A DNA stretch of 46,274 bases from VXNE01 sp964518405 (GCA_964518405.1 CAZFGB010000220.1:1-46274); one strand, 5' to 3'. Shown: positions 1 to 9,268, numbered from the stretch's first letter. The notes: generated by a model from the letters alone, not told the origin. A program made the numbers and translations.

Positions 1-356
1 ACCCCGAACCCCCCCACGAGGCAACAAAACTTGATGCCCAGCACGGTGGCGAGCGCGTTGGTCGACCGGTAGCCGGCGCGCTGCAGGCTGACGACTATCT
101 TCTGCCGGTCCTTCTCCCCGAGCGGCATCATGCGCCCGAGCGCCGCGACGCCGCTGCCCATGTTGGACTTGAGGGCGGCGCCGCGCCTGGCCATGCGGCG
201 CTCGCCCGCACCTTGGGGTTGGCCCACCGCCAGCCGCATGCGCCGTGTCAACGCGGCGGCGCCCTGCAACCAGCGGATCAGCAGGTACATGCCGAGTTCC
301 ACCAGCAGGAACACCAGCGTCCCGGCGAACAGCAGCATGTCCCCGTCGGCCGCCAT
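1..356 (-). CDS. tadC: Tad pilus platform protein TadC, N-terminal part (cut by window edge)
   Basis: This is the first 118 residues of a TadC-like inner-membrane platform protein; the frame is open to base 1. The start ATG (356-354) overlaps the tadB stop by one base (TGATG), a classic translational coupling. A hydrophobic segment lies at residues 8-29 (MLLFAGTLVFLLVELG), followed by a basic cytoplasmic stretch and the conserved-looking region KIVVSLQRAGYRSTNAL near residues 86-102, typical of the segment before the type II secretion F domain. TadB and TadC together form the membrane platform on which the TadA ATPase acts. The F domain itself lies outside the window, so integrity cannot be judged. 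The assignment relies on gene order and on resemblance of this N-terminus. Confidence 0.8.
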   Translation of the reverse strand, partial: MAADGDMLLFAGTLVFLLVELGMYLLIRWLQGAAALTRRMRLAVGQPQGAGERRMARRGAALKSNMGSGVAALGRMMPLGEKDRQKIVVSLQRAGYRSTNALATVLGIKFCCLVGGFG

Positions 357-1330
357 CAGCGCTGCGCGCCCCGGATCATCATCCAGGAAATCACCAGCCC
401 GGCCACGATCAGCGCGACGCCGATGCCGAGCAGATGGCGCGCATCGCCGAGCAGCACATCGACCAGTTCCGGCTGCGAGAGCGCCTGCACGCCGATGGCG
501 GCGAAGGGTACAAAGGCCAGAATGACGATCGTGATGCGCGACTCGGCGGTGGACGCCTTCATGCGCGAGCGGTTGTCGAGCCGTTCCCGCAGCATTCTTG
601 CCAGATTGTCCACGGACTCGGACAGGCTGCCGCCGGTGGTCGATTGCGTGGAGACCGCCGCGGCGAGCATCGACAGTTCCGCAACGCGTACGCGGCGCGC
701 CTCCCCGTCCATGGCCGCGCCGAGCGGCGTCCCGAACTCGGTTTCCAGCAGGATGTTTCGCAGCGACGTCCTGACGGGTTCGTCGGCTGCCGAGGCTGCG
801 GACTTCAGCGCCTGCGCGGTCGGGATGCCGTAGCGCACCATGCGCTGCATGTCCTCCAGCACCACCAGAAAGCGGTCGCTGAACGCGTTGCGCCGGGCCG
901 TCTCCAGTGTCGACGCGATGTTCCAAGCAAGGCCGCCGCCGAGGCTCCCGCCGGCCACGACGGCGACGGCATACGAGAGCCCGAAGAAGTCGAGGGTGGG
1001 CACGAGCGCGGCGAACGCGGCCGCACCGCCGACGAACGCTATCAGCGCCGTGCGGCCGCCGCGGGCCAGGGGATAGCGGGCGTCCAGCCAGGCGGTGAGC
1101 GAATTGCTGCGCTCGCGACGCTGCTTGCGCGTGGAGACGCCCGTGGTTTCCGCCGTCTCCACCGCCAGGAGTCCCATCACCGGGGCCATGCGCCGGCGAA
1201 CTTTTGCGCGCCCGCGTATGCGCTGGACGGCCAGCAGGGCGATCGACGCAAGCAGCGTCACGAGCACCACGGCCGCCACTCCCATCATGCGGGCGTGCCG
1301 CCGCTCCGAGGCGCTGCAGGCGCGCGACAC
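356..1330 (-). CDS. tadB: Tad pilus platform protein TadB
   Basis: A 324-residue inner-membrane protein of the type II/IV secretion GspF-like family. It has an N-terminal membrane segment (residues about 16-36), a hydrophobic pair at about 94-136, a cytoplasmic F domain with the typical run RFLVVLEDMQRMVRYG, then PVRTSLRNILLETEFGTPLGAAM, and two C-terminal membrane segments (about 266-285 and 300-321). Length and domain order fit TadB. It lies 16 bases after the tadG stop and overlaps tadC by one base. The start is uncertain: the ATG at 1330 is used here, but the double Met at residues 15-16 (about 1288) directly precedes the first membrane segment and is an equally good start. It appears intact. 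Confidence 0.88.
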   Translation of the reverse strand: MSRACSASERRHARMMGVAAVVLVTLLASIALLAVQRIRGRAKVRRRMAPVMGLLAVETAETTGVSTRKQRRERSNSLTAWLDARYPLARGGRTALIAFVGGAAAFAALVPTLDFFGLSYAVAVVAGGSLGGGLAWNIASTLETARRNAFSDRFLVVLEDMQRMVRYGIPTAQALKSAASAADEPVRTSLRNILLETEFGTPLGAAMDGEARRVRVAELSMLAAAVSTQSTTGGSLSESVDNLARMLRERLDNRSRMKASTAESRITIVILAFVPFAAIGVQALSQPELVDVLLGDARHLLGIGVALIVAGLVISWMMIRGAQR

Positions 1331-1346
1331 TCAGCTCGAAGGAGCA

Positions 1347-3997
1347 CTAGTCCAGAAACCGCAGGTTGCGGCGAACGGTGAACAGGTCGACGAACGCGGT
1401 CTTCAGCGCCTCGGCGCTCGGTGTGACGAACACCTCGTCCTCTCCGGGGGTGCCGCCTGCGGCGTCGACGGACTGCTCGAGCGCGTTGATGGCACGCCTT
1501 CTGTTCCTGTTCCCGATGAAGATGGCGTTGATCCGCACGCTCCGTTCGCTGGCGATACGACAGGATCCCCCGAACCACTGATTGAGACGGCTGGTCATTC
1601 GGGTGAACACAGGTCCGCCCACGGAGGCATCTTGCCGCAAGTATTGCGGTATCCCCGCCAAGTTGAACGGCGAGACCTCGGCCACGGGCGGCAGCGGCGT
1701 GGACGGCAACGTGGTGGAATGACCGACGTACGTGCGGTTGTCAACGCGTCCGTAGGGTGTGAAGATCGAGTTGAGCCGGCAGAAGTGCTCCGTTTGCACG
1801 GGCCTGTGCTCGAACCCGAACGCGTTGGCGCCGTCCATCAGCACATCGGACACGCCGGCATCCAGGCCGCGGAAAAGCTGCCAGGGCGTGAGCGTCGTCA
1901 GGAGCGGCTTGCGCAAATCGGGTCGCGCCGGAAAGTCGAGCAACGCGTCGAGAAACTTTAACGCATCGAGCACCTTGTCCAGACCGGAACGGCCGAATCT
2001 GCCCCGGTCGAGACAAGCGCTGAAACGGCTGTTGAAGTCCGCCGACGTGCTCCCGGCCGCCGCGGCGTGATAGTCGGGGAGGAAGTTCCGGTGGCAGACA
2101 ACGTCCGTCTCCCAGCCGGGGCTTCGGCCATCCGCCGCTTTCCCAAGACAGATGAGGTTCAAAACACCGAAAAAACCATCTCCGTCCGAGATGATGAGGA
2201 TCGATTTGTTCAGGCGCGAATCGCAGGCGGCGTCAGCCTCGTTGGATGCGCAGGGCGCCTTGTGGCGGGCGACCACCTGGAGATCCTGCACCTGCCACTG
2301 CCAGACCCGTTGCCAGAGGGGTGACAGGGCGCGTAAGGCCCACACCACGCCCAGATGGACATCAGTGCCGGTAGCGCCGCCCAGGTTGCCGCAGGATCCC
2401 GGGACGACGCAATGTGTCTGCAGGCCGTTAACGGCCTGGAGCAGACCGGCCAGGTCGTCGGTCAACGGGGTAATGGGGTTCGGCGGGCAGAGCGTGGCGC
2501 CGCCTCCGCTGCCCGGTGCGGACGAGACGTTGTCGCCCTTGGTCAGATGATCTTTAAGCGGCGTTCTGTAGCGGCCGACGAAAAGGACGGTTGGTTCCGA
2601 AGACGCCTCCAGGAGCGTCGCCATCATCGGCTTCAACTGGTGGTCCGCATGGCCGCCGATGCGGGCGTCCGGCCAAGAATGGGCGGTGAACAGCGTGTTG
2701 CGGTCGCTGGCACTCGGGGGCGCGTCCGAGAGGTGCAGCGGAGCGGTCCCGGGAAGGCTTCGTGATCTGGCGGACCAGCCAGCCACAGCACTGGTAGCGG
2801 GCCAGTTGGCGGCCTGAGCGGGGGTCCATCCGGCGGGCCGGATCCCCGGGTCCCAATGTGCGCCCCAACGCGCCATCACGCACCCGTTCCAGAAGTCCTC
2901 GTCGTTCACCACCCAGGTGCCGAGACCGGGGACCTTGTCGGAGGGGTCCACCGAAACGCCGGTGCGGCGCAGATTCCCGTTCCGGTTGTTCAAAAGCCAC
3001 CTCGGCAGCGTCCGCTTGCGCAGCGGGCCGAGATGGTCGCCCACGCCGCAATGGTGGTAGCTGTCCACTCAGCGGCCCCACCACTGGTGGGCCTTTCTGC
3101 GCGCCGCGCGCAGTGTGTCGACAATCGTCGCACCGGCGGCGGTGAAGGGCACCAGGGAAACGAGCATACCGCCGGGCGTGGCTTCGGTCGCCGTCTTCAT
3201 GGCGACGGCGACAGATCCCAGGGCGATTTCAGTCTGTCGACTCTCGAGATCGGGGTACCGCCATTGCCGCTTCTGAAGCGGTGCCTCATTGACTGCGATT
3301 GGCCCAGTGCAACGGCGACTTCGTACCGTTCCGGGTCGAGTTTCGACTTGATCGATACCGTCACGGGTTCGTTGTCGGCCTGCTGGTTGCCGACCGCGTT
3401 CCCCATCTCGCACAGGTTTGAGAAGGTATAGGTGCCGTAAACGCCGATGGTCGTGATGCCGGTCCCGCTGTCGCGGGTCACCGCCACGTCGCCGGATGTC
3501 ACGTTGAATCTCGGCAGGCCCGTCTCGGCGAACGCGGCCACCCGATTCGCGACTTTAAGATTGATCGCGGGATCGCCGGTGCCGCTCGACAAGGACCCTG
3601 CCGCGGAAAAGGCTGCGTGCACCGCAGTTCGCACTTCTTCCCACTGCGCCTCGTGCCAGGCGTAGTTCGAAATGGACGAACCGGCGGTGGCCATGGCAAT
3701 CAATGCGAAGACGCCGCCGAACAGCATGCCGACGCCGCGCCTTGAACGGAGAAAGGAAGCCAGGGTCTCTGGAAACAGTCGGGCTACGAGGCTCCCCTGG
3801 CGGTGCGCCAGAGCCCGCCGCAGGCGGACACGAAGGAAGGCCAACTTACACTTGCGCCGGAAGTGGCGTAACGCAGAACGCGCTGTCCGTTCGCGACTTC
3901 CATTGTGTACACGCCAGTAGTCACCAATCCGGCGCAACGCAGCGCGCACGAGTCCGGCGGCTCGCGGACGGTTCGGGATCTCCTTTCGGTCAGACAC
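1347..3997 (-). pseudogene. tadG: TadG-like pilus protein with VWA domain, frameshifted and with an in-frame TGA
   Basis: A TadG homologue of about 880 codons. It starts at a GTG (3997-3995) with an AGGAGG ribosome site 8 bases upstream. After a basic N-terminus it has the TadE/G-type membrane anchor (SRRGVGMLFGGVFALIAMA), then a secreted region and a VWA-like segment (YEVAVALGQSQSM). Near 3222 one base is missing: RVDRLKS must be joined to ALGSVAVAM in another frame to continue the VWA helix and the strand MLVSLVPF. That frame then meets a TGA at 3071-3069, directly followed in the same frame by VDSYHHCGVGDHL, and runs to a family-like end (AFVDLFTVRRNLRFLD, TAG at 1347). Both lesions would stop translation, so TadG is probably inactive unless recoding or sequence error is involved. 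TadG is a minor, membrane-anchored component needed for Tad pilus assembly. Confidence 0.8.
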
Positions 3998-4017
3998 GTT
4001 CGGATCCTCCTGGCCGA

Positions 4018-5019
4018 TCAACGGGCAGGGCACCAGTTGCAGTCGGGGTAGTCGTGCGCCGACCCCCAGGCGGCGCGCCGGGTCAGAACGAAAGCGCCGT
4101 CCGAGATGTCGAAAAACTCCAGGCCACGGAGCGCGAGGCCCCCGAACAGCCCCGGGTTGGCGTGGAAACAGGTATCGACCAGAACCCACCATTCCTGCTG
4201 GGCCATGTTCCTGCTGAGCCAGAGTTTGTGGCCAGGGGGCGGTTGGCCGTCCACGGCCGGCTTGCCTTCGTTGGGCAGTACGGACATGTCGGACGGAAAG
4301 TGTTCGCCGACGGCCGGCCGGCGCGGTTTGTAGCTAGCGCAGTCGCCGCCGCCGTTCCACGTGCCCTTGCCCGCATCGGCGTGGGGTGGCGCGGGCGGCC
4401 ATACATGGATCACCCTGGGCAGGCACCAGTTGCTCGCGTCCGCGCAGTCCGCGTGAGCGCTGTTGGCGTTGGCGTCTCGGCGGTCGCCCCGGACCACGAC
4501 CGTGACCGATATCCGCCCAGCGCCGCCGGTCGCCAGAGCCTCCCTCGCCAGTTTCACCGCGGCCTCTATGGGGCTGTCGCCCGCAAGGGGGCCGGTTTCG
4601 TTGGCGATGAGTTCAGCCACCACGTACATCTCCCGCGCGAGGTTGGTGCGGTGGGCGACGTATTCGCGCAAGTCCCAGATTAACCCCGTCATCACCAGAA
4701 CGAACGGAATCAGGCCGATGAACTCGATGCTCGCGGAGCCCCGGGCGAAGCTACCGCGGGGCCAAAAAACTTGAGAGCCCTGGGCGATGATCCCACGTTG
4801 CGGCCGGTGTCTGGGGACGCCGCACGGTTGTCGTGTGGAGGATCGGCTCAGCAGTGTGGGGTAGGGGGTACCCTGCGCAGCGACGGCCGATGGGACGCCC
4901 GGACCGGTACGGAGCGGTAATCCTCGCCGGGTAGACTGTCCGCGAGAGGACTCTCGGCATCGAGCGCTCTGCGCTCCGGCAAGCGATCCAGGAACATGAG
5001 TGCTAAACTCAGTAAACAC
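4018..5019 (-). CDS. TadE/TadF-like minor pseudopilin
   Basis: The recognisable protein begins around residue 93 with the pseudopilin motif RGSASIEFIGLIPFVLV (Glu at +5 after Gly), a membrane helix, and a long periplasmic region with several Cys and Trp. It lies between tadE and tadG, the usual place for TadF or a second TadE. The start is a problem: the only ATG/GTG/TTG start I find in this frame is a GTG at 5019, giving about 90 leading residues that look like random GC-rich sequence and have no family counterpart. Either a CTG or ATT-type start is used near 4770, or the real N-terminus has been lost through a frameshift or rearrangement. The stop is 20 bases before the tadG start. Confidence 0.65.
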   Translation of the reverse strand: MFTEFSTHVPGSLAGAQSARCRESSRGQSTRRGLPLRTGPGVPSAVAAQGTPYPTLLSRSSTRQPCGVPRHRPQRGIIAQGSQVFWPRGSFARGSASIEFIGLIPFVLVMTGLIWDLREYVAHRTNLAREMYVVAELIANETGPLAGDSPIEAAVKLAREALATGGAGRISVTVVVRGDRRDANANSAHADCADASNWCLPRVIHVWPPAPPHADAGKGTWNGGGDCASYKPRRPAVGEHFPSDMSVLPNEGKPAVDGQPPPGHKLWLSRNMAQQEWWVLVDTCFHANPGLFGGLALRGLEFFDISDGAFVLTRRAAWGSAHDYPDCNWCPAR

Positions 5020-5028
5020 CGACGTTCC

Positions 5029-5577
5029 TCACGCCTGATTGCGCGCCCAACTCTGCCGTTGCCGGCGGACGCCGTCCGGCCACATCGCCCGCACGAGGCC
5101 GGACCAGGGCTGCACTACGATGCGGGTCTCAAGCTTGATCCAGCTGCCCGACGCACCGCATGCCCCGGCGACTTCCCACTCGGTGCCGTCGTAGAGGTCT
5201 TCGTCCGCCACCAGGCTGACGTGGACTTCGTCCGTACCGTTTGGCCAGGCGGCGCCGGCGACGGCCTTGACACGGCCGTCGCCGTCCTGGTCGAGCAGCC
5301 AGCGGGCGAGGCTATGAGCGTTAAAGGCGTTCTCCACAGCCTGCAGGCACTTGCCCGGGTCGGCGTTGTTCGAGTCCGCCGCCGCTGCGCGCGCCGCCTG
5401 ATGGGTCGCCGCCGCCAGGGCCTGGTCGAACAAGGAAAGCCGCATGAACTCCGCAACCGGCACGAAAAAGAACAGCGAGGCCGTCAGCACCAGCACGAAC
5501 TCGACAGCGATGGCACCCTGAGTGCGGGCGCCGGCGGTCGGTGCCCGTCGGCGACGACTATTGGGGATTTCGCGCAT
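5029..5577 (-). CDS. tadE: TadE minor pseudopilin
   Basis: A 182-residue TadE-like protein. After a basic leader the processing motif reads GARTQG/AIAVEF, followed by a hydrophobic helix (VLVLTASLFFFVPVAEF), as in Flp-type pseudopilins matured by TadV. The periplasmic part carries Cys residues (GKCLQAV, GACGAS) that could pair. The ATG at 5577 is chosen because it directly follows rcpA (stop at 5592) and puts the leader at the expected length; the frame is open further upstream but that part overlaps rcpA. It is encoded 14 bases downstream of rcpA, so probably in the same operon. TadE is thought to act in pilus assembly with TadF and TadG. Confidence 0.85.
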   Translation of the reverse strand: MREIPNSRRRRAPTAGARTQGAIAVEFVLVLTASLFFFVPVAEFMRLSLFDQALAAATHQAARAAAADSNNADPGKCLQAVENAFNAHSLARWLLDQDGDGRVKAVAGAAWPNGTDEVHVSLVADEDLYDGTEWEVAGACGASGSWIKLETRIVVQPWSGLVRAMWPDGVRRQRQSWARNQA

Positions 5578-5591
5578 GGACGAATACCGAG

Positions 5592-7034
5592 TCAGTAATA
5601 GAACTCGTTGGCGAACTGCCGAGCCGCGGCGCCCGGCGAGGCCGCCACGCCGACCGCTGACGCCACCGCCGGGGTGCCGGAAACGATTCGCGGGGTCACC
5701 ACGATGATCAGCTCGACGGACTGTTCCCGTTCGATCGAGGAGCGAAAGAGAGCGCCCCACAATGGGATGTCTTTCAGTAGCGGAATCCCGGCATCGGAAC
5801 CGGTGGTGGTGCGCCGGTAGAGACCGGCGATGGCGATGGATTCACCATCGCCGAGTTCCACCGTGGTGGCCGCCGAGCGCTCGTTGATGTTGGGCACGAT
5901 GGTGCCGGCGATGGAGGCTCCGCCCGCCGCGATTTCGCGAATGCGCGGTTCCACCGTCAACGAAATCTGGCTGCTGTCGAGGACCGTCGGTGTGAACTTC
6001 AGGCTGACGCCGGTCTCCCGGTACTCGGTGCCGATGGTGCCCCGGTCGGTGATGGTCGGCACCGGAATCTCCAGGCCCGAAAAGAACTCCGCCGGCCGGC
6101 CGCTCACCGTGGTGAGATTGGGCCGCGCGTGCACCAAGGCAAGGCCGTTCTCCGCCAGCGCTTCGAGAAACACGGTGGCGCGGTACTTCTCGCTCTGGAA
6201 CAATTCCGAATGCGACAGCACGATGCCGCCGTCACCGCCGCGCGCCGGGTTCACCACGCCGAGATCGGACACCTCGTTAACGAACTGAGGGTCGTCCGTC
6301 AGCGGAATCCCTTCTGCATTGACTGGATAGAACTCGACGGTCTGGTCGAGCACGTTGACGACCTGCAGCGCTCCGGTTCCCAGTCGGCTACCGGTACCGG
6401 TCACCCAGGTTCGCAAGGGATTCTCGAATAGGTTGATGTCCACGGACCAGTCGATGCCCAGCGCCTGCGACACGTTCCGCGATACTTCCGAGATGAGCAC
6501 TTCAAGGTTGACCTGCGCGGGGCCGTCCAGCCCGATGGCGTCCACCACGGGTGTGTCGCCCGCCACAGCCCGGATGCCGCGCAGAATTCGCTCAGCCTGC
6601 GACGGGCTCGCCGCCGTGCCGCTGACGAACAGGGTCTCGCCAAGCGAGTGAACGTCGATGGGTGCCTCATCGCCCGCGACGTGCGTGACGACCGCCTTGA
6701 CGTGGTCCAGCTGAGCGTTGACCCGAACGACGTAGGCAGCCAAAAGGGCACTCACCGTATCATAAACCTTGAGGGTGGTGATGCCGGCTTGGCGGCCAAG
6801 TACGAACAGCGTCCGGTTGTCCAGCGCTTCGACGTCCGCCGTTCCAGGATCGGCGATTAGGGCGGTGCCGATGTCGGCCTCGAACTCAATGGTGATGGCG
6901 CTACCCGGCGTCAGCGCCAGGGATTGTTCACTGGACTCGGACGCTGTCGGTGCGGCGGCCAAAGAACTGAACACCAGCCACGCCACGAACACAAGCAAGC
7001 GACTCGGAGGCAAGGTCTGATGCAGGCAGGTCAC
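5592..7034 (-). CDS. rcpA: Outer-membrane secretin RcpA/CpaC of the Tad pilus
   Basis: A 480-residue secretin. It has a signal peptide (residues 1-28), the short N-terminal secretin domain (about 38-105: SAITIEFEADIGTALIADP ... TLFVLGRQAGITTLKVYD), a BON-like segment (about 107-175), then the secretin domain with VNLEVLISEVSRNVSQALG and the C-terminal core (SGLEIPVPTITDRG, GVSLKFTPTVLD, SIAIAGLYRR, GIPLLKDIPLWGALFRS, ELIIVVTPRIV). It forms the outer-membrane channel through which the Flp pilus leaves the cell. Length and motif order are normal and no lesion is visible. Its start overlaps the rcpC stop by four bases (ATGA). Confidence 0.93.
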   Translation of the reverse strand: MTCLHQTLPPSRLLVFVAWLVFSSLAAAPTASESSEQSLALTPGSAITIEFEADIGTALIADPGTADVEALDNRTLFVLGRQAGITTLKVYDTVSALLAAYVVRVNAQLDHVKAVVTHVAGDEAPIDVHSLGETLFVSGTAASPSQAERILRGIRAVAGDTPVVDAIGLDGPAQVNLEVLISEVSRNVSQALGIDWSVDINLFENPLRTWVTGTGSRLGTGALQVVNVLDQTVEFYPVNAEGIPLTDDPQFVNEVSDLGVVNPARGGDGGIVLSHSELFQSEKYRATVFLEALAENGLALVHARPNLTTVSGRPAEFFSGLEIPVPTITDRGTIGTEYRETGVSLKFTPTVLDSSQISLTVEPRIREIAAGGASIAGTIVPNINERSAATTVELGDGESIAIAGLYRRTTTGSDAGIPLLKDIPLWGALFRSSIEREQSVELIIVVTPRIVSGTPAVASAVGVAASPGAAARQFANEFYY

Positions 7035-8017
7035 GATCCCGAAACCAGGGTGTCCTGGCCGAGACCGCCGACCGCCAGTTCTTCGCCGGAACCACCGCGG
7101 ATGATCCGTACCGGCGATGCCATCGGGGGCAGGACGGGGTCGGGTTCAACCAGCACCTCGCCGATCCGCACCGGCGGCGGTGTCCCTCCCTGCGGGGCAG
7201 GTGCGGTGATGCTGCGCATGGCAAGCGTAAGCCGGCCCGTGCTGGACGCAAGCGCGATGCGTTCCGCATCGACGGGCGATACCTCCAGTGTGAAGGTGTC
7301 GCCGGCAACGGGATCGACACCGGTGAATTCGAGGGCTTCTTCCAAATTGGACCGCATTGGATGGCGGCCGAGCGACAGGATGGCGGAACCCACCGCCAGT
7401 ACGCGCGTGTCGCGCACGATGGCCTGCGCGGCGGACTGGCCACCGCCGGTTACCGCGACCAGAATCACGTCCACCCGGTCGCCTGGGTATATGACGTTGG
7501 CGGTGGTGGTCGGGCGGTCCACCTCGATGGTCATCGCCCGCATTTCCGGCTGCAGCACCGCACCGATGAATCCGGGGCCGCCCGGGATGATGATGCCGTC
7601 CCAGGCGATCGGGGCGCCGACGGCATGAGCCTTGCGCGTGACCGACCCCAGTAACGCCTCGATGGACTGGACATCCTGCAGCACGACCATTTCCAGATCG
7701 ATCGGCTCGCGCCATTCGCGCCATTCGACCAGTTCCGGGGTCAGCATCACGCCCGACCGAATATCGCGGCTGGCAACCAGCAGTCTGGGAAGCGCGGGCG
7801 AACTCTCGGCCGGCGGCGGTGAAGCTTCGACCGGAGCTTCCGGCGGCGACGCCTCTACCGCCGCAGGCGCCGCGGGCGTCTCCGGTGCCCCGCCGCCCCG
7901 CCACAGGCTTTGTGCGGCCATCCAGGTGGCAACGCCAAGGGCGAGCAGGACGACCGCGGGAAGGGCCATCCGTCGGCCCCGGTAGGCGAACGCATCCCGT
8001 AGGTCTCTGATATCCAT
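7031..8017 (-). CDS. rcpC: Tad pilus assembly protein RcpC/CpaB
   Basis: A 328-residue protein with a short cytoplasmic N-terminus, one membrane anchor (residues 17-35: MALPAVVLLALGVATWMAAQ), a Pro/Ala/Glu-rich linker, and a SAF-type domain starting near residue 83 (LLVASRDIRSGVMLTPELVEWREW), followed by the RcpC/CpaB domain (MTIEVDRPTTTANVIYPGDRVDVILV). SAF domains in this family are thought to contact peptidoglycan or the secretin and help place the pore. The gene overlaps rcpA by four bases and lies 26 bases downstream of tadV. No lesions were seen. Confidence 0.9.
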   Translation of the reverse strand: MDIRDLRDAFAYRGRRMALPAVVLLALGVATWMAAQSLWRGGGAPETPAAPAAVEASPPEAPVEASPPPAESSPALPRLLVASRDIRSGVMLTPELVEWREWREPIDLEMVVLQDVQSIEALLGSVTRKAHAVGAPIAWDGIIIPGGPGFIGAVLQPEMRAMTIEVDRPTTTANVIYPGDRVDVILVAVTGGGQSAAQAIVRDTRVLAVGSAILSLGRHPMRSNLEEALEFTGVDPVAGDTFTLEVSPVDAERIALASSTGRLTLAMRSITAPAPQGGTPPPVRIGEVLVEPDPVLPPMASPVRIIRGGSGEELAVGGLGQDTLVSGS

Positions 8018-8043
8018 GGCGATTTGTCGGTGATTTCAGTCCA

Positions 8044-8502
8044 TCATACGCTGGTCAGCGATTTGGCGCGGGCAATGAGCAGCACGACCGCCGGCGGCGC
8101 TATGGCCCAGGCGAAGGGGATCCCCCGTGTGCGGAAATCGCCGCTCTGGCGAGCCAGTGCGAATAGCACCAGCCACAATCCCAGGAAGGCTGTGCCCAAT
8201 AGCCACACGCCAAGTTCCCTTGAACCTACCCAGAGGGCCAGCGCGCCCATCAGCTTGCCGTCGCCACCGCCGAGCCAGCCCAGCCAGTGAAACAGGTAGC
8301 CGACGGTGAGCGTAACGAATCCACAGAGGAGTGATGTCCAAATCGCCTCATTCAGCGCTGTGGGCGCCAGCGAGACTGCGAGCGCCCACAACAATGCCAA
8401 CGCAACCACCAGCCAGTTCGGGACCATTCGATGTCTGGCGTCGGTGTACAACGCGGCGGTTGTCAGAATCGCCGCGCTGTAGAGCGCAAACAAGGCGCTC
8501 AT
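8044..8502 (-). CDS. tadV: Prepilin peptidase TadV/CpaA (A24 family)
   Basis: A 152-residue polytopic membrane protease of the short A24 type, without an N-methylation domain. The two catalytic aspartates are visible: Asp21 in TDARHRMVPNW and Asp81 in the motif GGGDGKLMGA. It would remove the leaders of Flp and of the TadE/F pseudopilins at the cytoplasmic face of the inner membrane. It lies downstream of flp after a 176-base gap that contains a strong hairpin, and upstream of rcpC, the canonical order. Length is normal for the family. Confidence 0.92.
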   Translation of the reverse strand: MSALFALYSAAILTTAALYTDARHRMVPNWLVVALALLWALAVSLAPTALNEAIWTSLLCGFVTLTVGYLFHWLGWLGGGDGKLMGALALWVGSRELGVWLLGTAFLGLWLVLFALARQSGDFRTRGIPFAWAIAPPAVVLLIARAKSLTSV

Positions 8503-8544
8503 AGGCGACCCTCACCTGCAAGTTGGGACTGCTTCAGAACAGGG

Positions 8545-8566
8545 CGCGAAGCTGTGCAGCTTCGCG
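8545..8566. terminator. Perfect hairpin between flp and tadV
   Basis: Two perfect 10-bp arms (CGCGAAGCTG at 8545-8554 and its complement at 8557-8566) separated by only two bases, in the gap between flp and tadV. There is no T run after it, so it is not a textbook intrinsic terminator. A stem at this place could partly terminate transcription or protect the flp mRNA 3' end, allowing much more pilin than machinery. Confidence 0.5.
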
Positions 8567-8678
8567 GGAAGCAACCGACAGCGCCCGTTGCCATCCTCGA
8601 AAGACAATACCGGCGAGTGGACGATACGCTTGGGTTGGCTGCCGTTTGCTGTCTACCTTGTCCTTGGGCTCCTCAACC

Positions 8679-8873
8679 TTATGTAGTCGCGCCTGTCAGT
8701 TCGTTTTCCAGATCCGTGAACAGATCCGTGAAACCATCCGTCAACGCTGTTGCACCAACCCCCATGACAGCGATAACCGCAACGATGATAAGCGCATACT
8801 CAACGGCGGAGACGCCGGCTTTGTCCTGGAGGAAACGGAGAAAGCGGCTTACATGGCGACCTAAAGATTCCAT
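8679..8873 (-). CDS. flp: Flp-type major pilin
   Basis: A 64-residue Flp/Fap pilin. The processing site reads DKAG/VSAVEYALI: cleavage after Gly20, Glu at +5 and Tyr at +6, the Flp signature, followed by the hydrophobic helix IIVAVIAVMGVGA and a short polar tail. The ATG at 8873 has an AAGGA ribosome site 7 bases upstream; the frame is open further upstream but that sequence has no pilin character and overlaps the promoter. This is the structural subunit of the Tad pilus, used for surface attachment and biofilm formation in other bacteria. It is first in the operon and followed by a hairpin. Confidence 0.94.
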   Translation of the reverse strand: MESLGRHVSRFLRFLQDKAGVSAVEYALIIVAVIAVMGVGATALTDGFTDLFTDLENELTGATT

Positions 8874-8941
8874 AATCGGTTCCTTAACTGATTGAATCAA
8901 CATACGTGCTAGTAAGATGAAGCACGCACTCTCGCCGCCAA

Positions 8942-8989
8942 GCAAATGGGATTTTAGCCGACTGCTAATGAAACTCAATACCCATTTGC
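8942..8989 (-). promoter_or_regulatory. Putative flp promoter framed by a 9-bp inverted repeat
   Basis: On the minus strand a -35-like TTGAGT (8978-8973) and a -10-like TAAAAT (8956-8951) are 16 bases apart, about 80 bases upstream of the flp start. They sit exactly between two arms of a perfect inverted repeat, GCAAATGGG at 8942-8950 and CCCATTTGC at 8981-8989. One arm would cover the transcription start, the other lies just upstream of -35. This could be a two-site operator for a dimeric regulator. The rest of the 8874-9268 gap shows no gene. Confidence 0.5.
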
Positions 8990-9268
8990 AGTTTTTTGTT
9001 CCCGGCGGGCGCCGTAGGGTGCGGGGCGGAAGTACCAGATATCGCCACCCGAGGCCACGAATTGGGAGCATGTCTAAATCGGACCTCGCCACCACGTTTG
9101 GGGAAGCGTCACTCGCAGGCCGAGCCAAGGCAGTCAATCGGTTTCTGCGGGAACCTGCCCGGTGACGGATTCGTGCGAGACTGACGCGGTGTCGTCACAG
9201 GTACATCTACGAGGGCGACGCGGCGCGGCATGTCGCAATACACCGTCCCTTGTACAAACCCTCGCTCG

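Noticed and set aside
3069..3071. TGA in tadG as evidence of TGA read as tryptophan
   Set aside because: Most clearly intact genes here (rcpA, rcpC, tadV, tadA, tadZ, amt, the sensor kinase) end at TGA at the expected lengths, so TGA is a normal stop.
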